Source: Allotamlana fucoidanivorans
Lineage (GTDB): Bacteria > Bacteroidota > Bacteroidia > Flavobacteriales > Flavobacteriaceae
Length of the DNA: 64,000 nt
NCBI RefSeq assembly: GCF_006265225.1
Contig: NZ_VDCS01000003.1
Span: 124,001-188,000, forward strand
Direction of reading: 5' to 3'
Below the pieces are notes generated by a model that did no database searches, was not told the origin of the DNA, and worked only from the letters and a program-made list of their open reading frames with translations. Both the position numbers and the translations under genes were made by a program. Positions 56,044 through 64,000 of this stretch are shown piece by piece (positions within the stretch are counted from its first letter, which is position 1; each line of letters begins with the position of its first letter).

Positions 56044-57171
56044 ATGAGAAAGTCTATCTCACTATTAACGTTAATTTTAATAACCTGTGCAACATGTGCC
56101 CAGCAAACAGAATCTGAAATAAAAGCTGAATCACCCGTTGATTTTCATTATACCACAGAGCTTATTGTTCCTGAATTAAATATTCCATGGGGTATGGCTT
56201 TCTTACCTGATAACAGCATCCTCATTACCGAAAAATCTGGAGAACTTATTCTCTTTAAAGACAACAAAAAAACAATTATTCAAAATCCTCCAAACGTTTA
56301 TGTTAGAGGGCAAGGCGGACTTTTAGACATTGCATTACACCCGGATTATGAAAATACAGGCTGGATTTATATGTCTTATGCGTCTTCAGAAGATCATGAA
56401 GAAGGTGGCAATACAGCGTTAGCCAGAGCAAAATTAAATAATAATACCTTGGTCGATTTTGAAGTGTTGTACAAGGCTGAGCCGAATACAAAAAAAGGAC
56501 AACATTGGGGCTCTAGAATTTCATTTGACAATGACGGACATATATACTTTTCTATTGGAGACCGCGGTAACAGAGACGAAAACCCTCAAGATATCACCAA
56601 AGATGGCGGTAAAATATACAGACTAAATGATGACGGATCTATCCCCTCAGACAACCCATTTATTAACACCCAAAATGCAAAAAAAGCCATTTACAGTTAT
56701 GGCCATAGAAATCCCCAAGGCATGACAAAACACCCTGTTACTGGTGCTATTTACGTTAATGAACATGGCCCTAAAGGCGGTGATGAAATAAATATCATTG
56801 CCAAAGGTAAAAATTATGGTTGGCCCGTTATCTCTTATGGTATAAATTACAATGGTACGCCTTTTACAGACATCACAGAAAGAGAAGGTATGGAACAACC
56901 TCTTTTCTATTGGGTGCCTTCTATTGCTCCATGTGGTTTTGTTATTGTAAACTCAAATTTTTACCCCGAATGGAGAGGCAATTTTTTAGTGGGCTCTTTA
57001 AAATTTCAATATTTAGAACGTCTTGTAGTAGAAAACAATCAGGTGATTAAGCGTGAAAAACTATTTGAGCATATTGGTCGCGTAAGAAACATAAAACAGG
57101 CTCCTAATGGCTATCTTTACATGGCGGTTGAAGGCCAGGGTATATTCAAAATTATTCCAAATCAAAACTAA
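56044..57171 (+). CDS. PQQ-dependent soluble aldose sugar dehydrogenase
   Basis: The 375-residue secreted protein (signal peptide ending CATCAQQ, possibly lipidated) has the six-bladed beta-propeller of GSDH enzymes: LNIPWGMAFLPDNSILITEK, GGLLDIALHPDY, YIYFSIGDRGNRDE-like NDGHIYFSIGDRG, and HGPKGGDEINIIAKGKNYGWP. It oxidises aldoses in the periplasm with PQQ. The cytochrome c gene starts 5 bases after its stop, so the electrons likely pass to that protein. Confidence 0.92.
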   Translation: MRKSISLLTLILITCATCAQQTESEIKAESPVDFHYTTELIVPELNIPWGMAFLPDNSILITEKSGELILFKDNKKTIIQNPPNVYVRGQGGLLDIALHPDYENTGWIYMSYASSEDHEEGGNTALARAKLNNNTLVDFEVLYKAEPNTKKGQHWGSRISFDNDGHIYFSIGDRGNRDENPQDITKDGGKIYRLNDDGSIPSDNPFINTQNAKKAIYSYGHRNPQGMTKHPVTGAIYVNEHGPKGGDEINIIAKGKNYGWPVISYGINYNGTPFTDITEREGMEQPLFYWVPSIAPCGFVIVNSNFYPEWRGNFLVGSLKFQYLERLVVENNQVIKREKLFEHIGRVRNIKQAPNGYLYMAVEGQGIFKIIPNQN

Positions 57172-57175
57172 GACT

Positions 57176-57574
57176 ATGAAATTATACTATACTCTAATTA
57201 TCATTTTAACCGGTTTACCGTTAGCATTACAAGCCCAGTCACCTCTAGAAAAAAGTATAAAACGCGGAAGTGACCTCTATGAAGACTTCTGTGTATCCTG
57301 CCATATGTCTTATGGTCAAGGTATTCCCAATGTTTATCCCCCATTAGCCAAATCAGATTTCCTAATGCAAAATCGAAAAGCTAGCATCAAGGCTATTAAG
57401 TATGGTCAAACTGGAGAAATTGTGGTAAACAACAAGCCTTATATTGGCTACATGGCTCCACCGGGTCTTAGCGATGATGAAATTGCAGATGTTATGAATT
57501 ATATCACCAATACATGGGGTAACAAAAACACAAAAATGATAACAGAGGAAGAAGTATCTCTTGTTGAAAAATAA
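57176..57574 (+). CDS. Small periplasmic c-type cytochrome
   Basis: From the ATG at 57176 the product is 132 residues with a signal peptide (PLALQAQ) and a single haem motif CVSCH near residue 40. The likely axial Met is in YIGYMAPPG. It is the probable electron acceptor of the sugar dehydrogenase encoded just upstream. A longer frame start at 57107 lies inside the upstream gene and is rejected. Confidence 0.88.
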   Translation: MKLYYTLIIILTGLPLALQAQSPLEKSIKRGSDLYEDFCVSCHMSYGQGIPNVYPPLAKSDFLMQNRKASIKAIKYGQTGEIVVNNKPYIGYMAPPGLSDDEIADVMNYITNTWGNKNTKMITEEEVSLVEK

Positions 57575-57579
57575 ACATG

Positions 57580-57616
57580 TTTTGGCCGTATTCATTTTTA
57601 CATTTAATTACATTTG
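57580..57616 (+). promoter_or_regulatory. Bacteroidetes-type promoter of the udk operon
   Basis: TTTTG at 57580-57584 and TACATTTG at 57609-57616 match the -33 TTG and -7 TAnnTTTG elements, with spacing of about 24 bases, slightly long. The udk ATG lies 27 bases downstream. Confidence 0.5.
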
Positions 57617-57643
57617 TAAAAAAGCACAATAAACTTCAATATC

Positions 57644-58249
57644 ATGCTCATAATTGGAATAGCCGGTGGGACCGGCTGTGGAAAAACAACCGTGGTGAAT
57701 AAAATACTCCATGAACTTCCTGAAGGCGAGGTTGGTATTATTTCACAAGATTCCTATTACAAAGACACCACACATTTATCATTTAACGAGCGTGTAAAAA
57801 TCAATTTTGACCATCCTACATCAATTGATTTTGATTTACTTATTAATCATTTAGCTAAACTAAAAGCAGGACAATCGATTCACCAACCTGTATACTCCTT
57901 TGTAAAACATAACAGAACAGGCGATACTATTTTTACTCATCCTAGAAAGGTGATGATTGTTGAAGGTATTTTAATTTTAACCAATCCCAAACTACGTGAT
58001 ATGTTCGACATTAAAATATTTGTGCATGCTGATAGCGATGAACGATTAATAAGACGCTTAAAACGTGATATAGCAGAAAGAGGCAGAGATCTTAATGAAG
58101 TTTTAACACGCTATCAAAACACATTAAAACCTATGCACAATCAATTCATTGAGCCCACCAAAGAGTTTGCCGATATTATCATTCCTAATAATAAACATAA
58201 CACCGTTGCTATTGACATTGTAAAAACCATCATAACAGACCGTTTATAA
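57644..58249 (+). CDS. udk: Uridine kinase
   Basis: The 201-residue protein has the P-loop GIAGGTGCGKTTVVNKI at residues 5-21, QDSYYKDTTHLSF and NFDHPTSIDFDLL for nucleoside binding, and RRLKRDIAERGRDLNEVLTRY in the lid region. It phosphorylates uridine and cytidine in pyrimidine salvage. It opens an operon with the DivIC-like, MutA and MutB genes; the next gene starts 1 base after its stop. Confidence 0.96.
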   Translation: MLIIGIAGGTGCGKTTVVNKILHELPEGEVGIISQDSYYKDTTHLSFNERVKINFDHPTSIDFDLLINHLAKLKAGQSIHQPVYSFVKHNRTGDTIFTHPRKVMIVEGILILTNPKLRDMFDIKIFVHADSDERLIRRLKRDIAERGRDLNEVLTRYQNTLKPMHNQFIEPTKEFADIIIPNNKHNTVAIDIVKTIITDRL

Positions 58250-58250
58250 C

Positions 58251-58574
58251 ATGGATTTTAAGAACAATAAATACCTAAAACCCTTTAAAAGTATTTTTAT
58301 ACTTATATTAGTATTATTTGCTGTTTGGATGCTTTTTTTCGATACTAACTCATGGCTTATTCATCATGAATTAAACACTGAAATTGAGGAGCTTGAAAAT
58401 GAAAAAGAGTACTACCAAAAAGAAATTGAAAAAGACAATAAAGACTTAAAGAAACTGAGCACCGAGGAAGGCTTAGAAAAATTTGCAAGAGAGACCTACT
58501 ACATGAAGCGAGAAAATGAAGAGATTTTTATTATTGAATATGAAGACAGCTTAAAAGCAGAACAACATGACTAA
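58251..58574 (+). CDS. Septum formation initiator (DivIC/FtsB-like)
   Basis: The 107-residue protein has one membrane helix (about 15-32) followed by a coiled coil (ELENEKEYYQKEIEKDNKDLKKLS) and the conserved LEKFARETYYMKRENEEI ending, the FtsB/DivIC pattern. It is part of the divisome. The gene overlaps mutA by 8 bases and follows udk directly, a common order in flavobacteria. Confidence 0.9.
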   Translation: MDFKNNKYLKPFKSIFILILVLFAVWMLFFDTNSWLIHHELNTEIEELENEKEYYQKEIEKDNKDLKKLSTEEGLEKFARETYYMKRENEEIFIIEYEDSLKAEQHD

Positions 58575-59922
58575 TGGTTTATTTGATGAATTCAACGCGA
58601 TTTCAGCCAAACAATGGAAACAAAAAATTCAGTTTGATTTAAAAGGCGCTGATTACAATAAAACCCTTGTTTGGCAATCAGAAGAAGGGATTTCAGTAAA
58701 ACCTTTTTATCATGCTGATGATTTCTCAAACGCACCTATTATATCAAAGCCTTATCATACATCTTTTAAAATTGCACAAACCATTTTTGTAGCTCATGCT
58801 GAAAAATCGAATGCCAAAGCACTTGATGCCTTATCGCGTGGTGCCGAATGCATTAAATTTATTATCCATTCAGAAACCATAGCTATAAATGTCCTTCTAA
58901 AAGATATTGACACCCAAAAAACGCCTGTTTATTTTGAGCTACAGTTTTTATCAGAATCTTTTATACAAAACCTTTTAAAATCAGTTCCAAAAGAAGGTAT
59001 TTACGTTCAAAATGATATCATCTATAATTTATCTAAAAAAGGTAATTTCTTTACTAATTTAAAAAGTGATTTTTCCCTGTTTTCAAGTAGCGTTAATCAA
59101 TCTAAAACAGTTGGTGTTGATGCTTCTTTGTATCAAAACGCGGGCGCAAATATAATCCAACAGTTAGCCTATGCGTTAGCACACGCTAATGAATATTTGA
59201 ATCATTTAGCCCCCACCCATGACATTCAATTTAATTTCACTATCGCTATTGGTTCAAACTACTTCTTTGAAATCGCCAAATTAAAAGCATTGCGACTGCT
59301 TTGGGATACGCTAGCTTCAGAATATAAAGCGCCTAGTAGATGTCAAATCTTTGCTACACCAACAAAACGAAATAAAACCCTGTACGATTATAATAACAAT
59401 ATGCTTAGAACAACCTCCGAATGTATGAGCGCTATTTTGGGAGGTGCAGATATGGTTTCAAACTTAGCTTATGACGCTATTTATCATAAAGACAATGAAT
59501 TTGGTGAACGCATGGCCAGAAATCAACTACTCTTATTAAAATATGAAAGCTATTTTGATAAAGTTACCAATCCGTCTGACGGTGCCTATTATATTGAGAG
59601 CATCACCAATCAATTAGCCGAAAAAGCCCTTGAATTGTTTAAAGATATTGAAAACCAAGGCGGTTTCTTAAAACAACTAAAATATGGTGTTATTCAAAGA
59701 AAGATTAAAGAAAGTGCGCATAAAGAGCAACAGCTTTTTAACCATGGAGAAAAAACTTTAATTGGATCAAACAAATATATAAACTCCAAAAACCACATGA
59801 AGAATGAGTTAGAACTCTATCCTTTTGTAAAAACAAATCCTAGAAAAACATTGATTCAACCCATAATTGCAAAAAGATTATCCGAACAATTAGAACAAAA
59901 CCGATTAAAAAATGAACTTTAA
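58567..59922 (+). CDS. mutA: Methylmalonyl-CoA mutase small subunit
   Basis: The 451-residue protein has the TIM-barrel architecture of MCM: ISAKQWKQKIQFDLKGADYN at the start, NIIQQLAYALAHANEYL, FTIAIGSNYFFEIAKLKALR and TNPSDGAYYIESITNQLAEK. It lacks the C-terminal B12-binding domain, as expected for the non-catalytic small subunit. It pairs with MutB encoded after an intervening small lipoprotein gene. Confidence 0.93.
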   Translation: MTNGLFDEFNAISAKQWKQKIQFDLKGADYNKTLVWQSEEGISVKPFYHADDFSNAPIISKPYHTSFKIAQTIFVAHAEKSNAKALDALSRGAECIKFIIHSETIAINVLLKDIDTQKTPVYFELQFLSESFIQNLLKSVPKEGIYVQNDIIYNLSKKGNFFTNLKSDFSLFSSSVNQSKTVGVDASLYQNAGANIIQQLAYALAHANEYLNHLAPTHDIQFNFTIAIGSNYFFEIAKLKALRLLWDTLASEYKAPSRCQIFATPTKRNKTLYDYNNNMLRTTSECMSAILGGADMVSNLAYDAIYHKDNEFGERMARNQLLLLKYESYFDKVTNPSDGAYYIESITNQLAEKALELFKDIENQGGFLKQLKYGVIQRKIKESAHKEQQLFNHGEKTLIGSNKYINSKNHMKNELELYPFVKTNPRKTLIQPIIAKRLSEQLEQNRLKNEL

Positions 59923-60568
59923 CAGGAACTCAAAAATTTATTTTATTGCTTTTTTATTTTCGCTTATCGTTTTTAGTTGTAAAACCGATTCGTCATTTTC
60001 TAATTTCAAATATCTTGACAAACCCCAAGTATTAAATTGCGAAGGATTAAATTCAAAACTATATAATGAAGCGCTTTATTGTTTTGAGGATGATATTTTG
60101 GCTTTTTATAGCAAAAATAATACTAAAGCCTCATTAGTTAATGCCTATTCTCAATTTGTAAGAATGGCGGTATACGGAAGTCTCAACTATGACAATATCG
60201 TTTCAAAACACACAAAAGAAGTATTTGAAGCTTTAAAAAGTGAAGCCGATTTATGGGATGCTAAAAACCCTAAAAGTCACCTAAATTACAATAGCACCAT
60301 CATGAATTGTATAGCTAACAATATAAAAGATGACAACCTAAAAACCACTTTAAATGCGCTTATGTCAACCAACAGTATGAGCCCTAAATTGTTTGGCACG
60401 CCTGTTATGAATAAATACAGAAATGCCCTTAATGACAAGTATTTGGGCGCTTACATAGCGTTTGATTTGTATTTTGCCAAACTGTTTACAGTAGACTTTG
60501 CTAAAGTAAATTTTGACAAACCTGAACAAAAAGTTGATTTTAACAAAATACCTCAAGATTCAAAATAA
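59912..60568 (+). CDS. Lipoprotein of unknown function in the mutAB operon
   Basis: The 218-residue protein has a lipoprotein signal (SLIVFSCKTDS). The mature part is alpha-helical with no recognised domain. It overlaps mutA by 11 bases and precedes mutB by 18, so it is a fixed operon member. This position is often held by a similar lipoprotein in flavobacteria, but the role is unknown. Confidence 0.78.
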   Translation: MNFNRNSKIYFIAFLFSLIVFSCKTDSSFSNFKYLDKPQVLNCEGLNSKLYNEALYCFEDDILAFYSKNNTKASLVNAYSQFVRMAVYGSLNYDNIVSKHTKEVFEALKSEADLWDAKNPKSHLNYNSTIMNCIANNIKDDNLKTTLNALMSTNSMSPKLFGTPVMNKYRNALNDKYLGAYIAFDLYFAKLFTVDFAKVNFDKPEQKVDFNKIPQDSK

Positions 60569-60586
60569 GATAAACCGCTTCAAAGT

Positions 60587-62704
60587 TTGAGAAAAAATCT
60601 TCAACATATCACTGTAAAACAACTTTCAAAGCCAACCACTAGTAAGGTTGACATATTTGAAACAGCTGAAGGAATCTCGGTGAAATCCGTTTACACAGAA
60701 GCAGACCTTAAAGATGTTGACCACCTAAATTTTGCGGCTGGCATACCACCGTTTTTAAGAGGCCCATACAGCACCATGTATGTAAGGAAACCGTGGACTA
60801 TAAGACAATACGCTGGTTTTAGCACGGCAGAAGAAAGCAATGCATTTTACAAAAGAAATTTAGCCGCTGGGCAAAAAGGCCTTTCGGTAGCTTTTGATTT
60901 AGCAACACATCGCGGTTATGACTCTGATCATGAGCGTGTGGTTGGTGATGTAGGCAAAGCTGGTGTAGCTATTGATACTGTAGAAGATATGAAACTGCTT
61001 TTTGACGGAATACCACTAGATAAAATGTCAGTTTCCATGACCATGAATGGCGCGGTACTTCCCATTATGGCATTCTACATTGTGGCTGCCGAAGAACAAG
61101 GCGTTTTACCAGCGCAACTCTCAGGCACCATTCAAAATGACATCTTAAAAGAGTTCATGGTACGTAATACGTACATTTATCCGCCTAAACCATCTATGAA
61201 GATTATTTCTGATATTTTTGAATACACCAGTAAGAACATGCCTAAGTTTAATAGCATAAGTATTTCTGGGTATCATATGCAGGAAGCAGGAGCCACTTGC
61301 GATATTGAATTGGCCTATACGCTTGCAGATGGTTTAGAATACATTAAAAAAGGACTTGAAGCTGGGCTGGACATTGACACCTTTGCTCCTAGGCTTTCTT
61401 TTTTCTGGGGTATAGGTATGAATCATTTTATGGAGATTGCCAAAATGCGTGCCGCTAGAATGCTGTGGGCTAAATTGGTAATGCCTTTTCAACCTAAAAA
61501 TGAAAAATCGCTCGCCTTACGCACGCACTGCCAAACATCAGGATGGAGTTTAACTGAACAAGACCCTTTTAATAATGTGGCACGCACTACCATTGAAGCT
61601 GCCGCTGCGGTATTTGGAGGTACACAAAGCCTGCACACCAATGCCCTTGATGAAGCCATAGCCTTACCCACAGATTTTTCAGCTAGAATTGCCAGAAACA
61701 CACAAATATATTTGCAAGAAGAAACAGAAATCACCAAAACGGTTGATCCGTGGGCTGGCAGTTTTTATATAGAAAAACTAACGCATGATATAGCCAATAA
61801 AGCTTGGATTCTTATTGAAGAAGTAGAAGCGCTTGGAGGCATGACAAAAGCTATTGAAGCTGGAGTTCCTAAAATGCGAATTGAAGAAGCGGCTGCCCGT
61901 AAACAAGCGCGCATAGATTCGGGGCAAGACATTATTGTTGGGCTTAACGCCTTTACCCTTGAAGAAGAAGCTCCTATTTCTATTTTAGAGGTTGATAATC
62001 AGGTTGTAAAAAAGACCCAGATTGAGCGTTTACAAAACGTTAAAGCCGAAAGAAATACAGAACAGGTTAAAACCGCTTTATCGCATTTAACGGAAGCTGC
62101 TCGCTCAGGACAAAATAATTTATTAGCTTTAGCTATTGAAGCTGCCAGACTAAGAGCAACACTCGGTGAGATTAGCGATGCTTTAGAAGTTGTTTTTGGC
62201 AGACATAAAGCACAAATAAAATCATTTTCAGGAGTGTATAGCAATGAAATAAAAAATGACGATACCTTTAAAAAAGCGCAAGAGTTAGCCGATATTTTTG
62301 CAGAACAAGAAGGCCGAAGACCCCGTATTATGATTGCAAAAATGGGACAAGATGGTCATGACCGCGGTGCTAAGGTTGTAGCCACAGGGTATGCTGATGT
62401 GGGTTTTGATGTAGATATAGGGCCGCTTTTTCAAACCCCTCAAGAAGCTGCAAAACAAGCGATTGAAAATGACGTTCATATTCTCGGCATATCCTCACAA
62501 GCTGGAGGACACAAAACCTTGGTTCCTCAGGTGATTGACGCACTAAAAAATTATGGTAGAGATGATATTATGGTTATTGTTGGTGGCGTCATTCCAAAGC
62601 AAGATTATCAGTTTTTATTTGATGCTGGAGCCATTGCCATATTTGGCCCTGGCACAAAAATAAGTGAAGCAGCCATTAAACTATTAAACATCTTAATAGA
62701 TTAA
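60587..62704 (+). CDS. mutB: Methylmalonyl-CoA mutase large (catalytic) subunit
   Basis: The 705-residue protein has the substrate-binding barrel (about 1-530, with [60 protein letters not shown]) and a B12-binding domain (about 575-705, [20 protein letters not shown] with the cobalt-binding His near 588). It interconverts methylmalonyl-CoA and succinyl-CoA. The start is TTG at 60587: an in-frame stop at 60566-60568 rules out an earlier start and no early ATG exists. Confidence 0.95.
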   Translation: MRKNLQHITVKQLSKPTTSKVDIFETAEGISVKSVYTEADLKDVDHLNFAAGIPPFLRGPYSTMYVRKPWTIRQYAGFSTAEESNAFYKRNLAAGQKGLSVAFDLATHRGYDSDHERVVGDVGKAGVAIDTVEDMKLLFDGIPLDKMSVSMTMNGAVLPIMAFYIVAAEEQGVLPAQLSGTIQNDILKEFMVRNTYIYPPKPSMKIISDIFEYTSKNMPKFNSISISGYHMQEAGATCDIELAYTLADGLEYIKKGLEAGLDIDTFAPRLSFFWGIGMNHFMEIAKMRAARMLWAKLVMPFQPKNEKSLALRTHCQTSGWSLTEQDPFNNVARTTIEAAAAVFGGTQSLHTNALDEAIALPTDFSARIARNTQIYLQEETEITKTVDPWAGSFYIEKLTHDIANKAWILIEEVEALGGMTKAIEAGVPKMRIEEAAARKQARIDSGQDIIVGLNAFTLEEEAPISILEVDNQVVKKTQIERLQNVKAERNTEQVKTALSHLTEAARSGQNNLLALAIEAARLRATLGEISDALEVVFGRHKAQIKSFSGVYSNEIKNDDTFKKAQELADIFAEQEGRRPRIMIAKMGQDGHDRGAKVVATGYADVGFDVDIGPLFQTPQEAAKQAIENDVHILGISSQAGGHKTLVPQVIDALKNYGRDDIMVIVGGVIPKQDYQFLFDAGAIAIFGPGTKISEAAIKLLNILID

Positions 62705-62711
62705 CAGCATA

Positions 62712-62752
62712 AAAAAAGCAAGCTAAACGTTGAAGGTTTAACTTGCTTTTTA
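62712..62752. terminator. Bidirectional terminator between mutB and the M16 peptidase
   Basis: AAAAAGCAAGCTAAAC pairs with GTTTAACTTGCTTTTT (one G-U) around a short loop and carries T/A-runs on both sides. It serves both convergent genes. Confidence 0.85.
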
Positions 62753-62771
62753 TTCTTAAATCAGAAGGGTA

Positions 62772-64000
62772 TTAATCTACTTTTTTATCTTCAGTATTTA
62801 TTTTATTTTCAACAAAATCGCCAGCATTAACCACCGTCCATTTATCAAAAAGTTTAAAGTACTTTTTTATCACCTTGTTTACATCGTCCACGGTTAGATT
62901 GGTAACTTTATTCTCTACTTCTTTTTGAAACATCATGTCTCGGTCATAGTACAGATTATTGTTTATAAGCGTAGACAACTCGTTATCTTTTGCCCTTGAA
63001 ACCGCTTCCCCTTGAACCCAACTATTAACGGCAATCTTCAGTTCTTCCTCCGTAATGCCATCGTTTATAAATCGTTCTATTTCTTCTTTAAAGCCACGCT
63101 GTACCTTTAAAGCATTTTCTGGTGCATAAATGGCATACACCACAATAGCCGATCTTTTATCTTTCTCATCGGCATCAACGTTAACATAACCTCCCGCTCC
63201 ATAACTAACACCATCTTGCTGTCTTAGTCTTGTGGTAATTCTGGAATTTAACACCCCTCCACCAAAAATAGAACTTGCTATCTGTAAAGCGCCATAATCA
63301 TCATTATCTTGACTCCCTTCAAAAGCCATTACTCCAATACTTATAGCATTTTTCTTATCTGGTGTTTTTAAACTTTTGTTCACCTCATTGTTTGGTTTAA
63401 AAGGATTTGAGATTGACTCATAAGGCTTATCTACTCTAAAATCGGCAAACGCCTTCTCAAAATAGTCTTTCAGTTCTTCCTCATCAATATTTCCAATAGC
63501 CACTAACGAGGCGTTATTTGAAATTCCATAAAAATCATCATAATACTCTTTAATCCCATCTACGCTAACCGCTTTAATGTCTTCTATATCTTCTTCAATA
63601 GTTGACACATATAACGGATGTCCTTTTGGGTAATTTTGATTTAGTAACCTTAAATTTTTGCTGGCCAGAAACTGTGGTTCTGTTTTATTCTCTTCAATAG
63701 AGGCTAAATCTTGTGTTTTTAGTTTTTCTAGCTCTGCACTATCAAACTTAGGGTTTTTAAGCATCTCTGTCATGAGTGCAATTGTTTCTATCAAATCATC
63801 CTCTGTAGAACTTATACTCGCTACAATTCTTCCGTTTGATCCGGAAAAACGTATAGACGATTTAAGCTCACTCAATTTATCTTCAATCTCTTGTCTTGTA
63901 TAGTTTTGAGTGCCTTTGTTTAACATTCTGGCTGTGAAACTGGCTAACTGACCTTTATTCATAAAGTCATCTACCTTTCCGTTTCTAATCACAAAAGAGA
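62772..64000 (-). CDS. M16 (insulinase-type) peptidase, C-terminal part, 5' end outside window
   Basis: The reading frame runs off the right edge of the window, so the N-terminus is missing. The visible part is the C-terminal M16 half (GQLASFTARMLNKGTQNYTR, LVAIGNIDEEELKDYFEKAF, IASSIFGGGVLNSRITTRLRQQDGVSYGAGG with the R/Y pair). It lacks the zinc motif HxxEH, which belongs to the N-terminal half or a partner. It is likely a periplasmic zinc protease. Confidence 0.88.
   Translation of the reverse strand, partial: SFVIRNGKVDDFMNKGQLASFTARMLNKGTQNYTRQEIEDKLSELKSSIRFSGSNGRIVASISSTEDDLIETIALMTEMLKNPKFDSAELEKLKTQDLASIEENKTEPQFLASKNLRLLNQNYPKGHPLYVSTIEEDIEDIKAVSVDGIKEYYDDFYGISNNASLVAIGNIDEEELKDYFEKAFADFRVDKPYESISNPFKPNNEVNKSLKTPDKKNAISIGVMAFEGSQDNDDYGALQIASSIFGGGVLNSRITTRLRQQDGVSYGAGGYVNVDADEKDKRSAIVVYAIYAPENALKVQRGFKEEIERFINDGITEEELKIAVNSWVQGEAVSRAKDNELSTLINNNLYYDRDMMFQKEVENKVTNLTVDDVNKVIKKYFKLFDKWTVVNAGDFVENKINTEDKKVD

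Overview
The window is AT-rich chromosomal DNA of a marine-type member of the Bacteroidota, most likely Flavobacteriaceae. The evidence is SusC/SusD pairs, FecI/FecR-type regulation, Bacteroidetes Tra proteins, RteC, a BfmA/BtgA mobilization protein, DUF families typical of flavobacteria and TAnnTTTG promoter elements. No rRNA is present. One tRNA gene, tRNA-Pro(TGG), lies at 55731-55804.

Layout. (1) 137-13069, minus strand: one end of a polysaccharide utilization locus, with a SusC/SusD pair followed by a GH36-like alpha-galactosidase-type lipoprotein, a heparinase II/III-family (DUF4962) lyase and a DUF5703/GH95-like glycosidase. (2) About 13.7-55.7 kb: an integrative and conjugative element. 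It carries a tra operon (traE to traN, minus), a replication/regulation block (DnaC-like ATPase, HTH proteins, RteC), cargo, a mobilization block (VirD4-like coupling protein, MobB, BfmA/BtgA protein), ssb, ParB, an SRAP protein and a tyrosine integrase that ends next to tRNA-Pro. The right end is clear. The left end is not, and the polysaccharide locus could even be part of the element. (3) 55805-64000: ordinary chromosome with a PQQ-type sugar dehydrogenase, cytochrome c, uridine kinase, a DivIC/FtsB-like protein, both methylmalonyl-CoA mutase subunits and a partial M16 peptidase.

Cargo. 23.6-27.6 kb encodes an alpha-oxoamine synthase/GNAT fusion with divergent STAS-like and PAS-AraC genes. 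27.7-37.6 kb is a complete sigma/anti-sigma/TonB-transducer module joined to a MauE/DoxX membrane protein, a TlpA-like protein and a tiny secreted four-cysteine peptide. 38.0-45.1 kb is a defence-type island. It has two HTH proteins, an ABC-three-component (ABC-3C) conflict system whose ATPase gene has one in-frame stop, a 114-residue membrane protein that begins with a Cas9-type RuvC-I motif and an arginine-rich bridge-helix-like stretch, an FRG-domain protein, and an AbiE-like toxin/antitoxin pair.

The most unusual items are the mini Cas9-like membrane protein next to the FRG gene, the redox/peptide transducer module, and two intergenic regions with strong potential secondary structure (37754-37860 and 49.7-50.4 kb). 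All assignments come from reading the sequence and recalling families; no database search was run.
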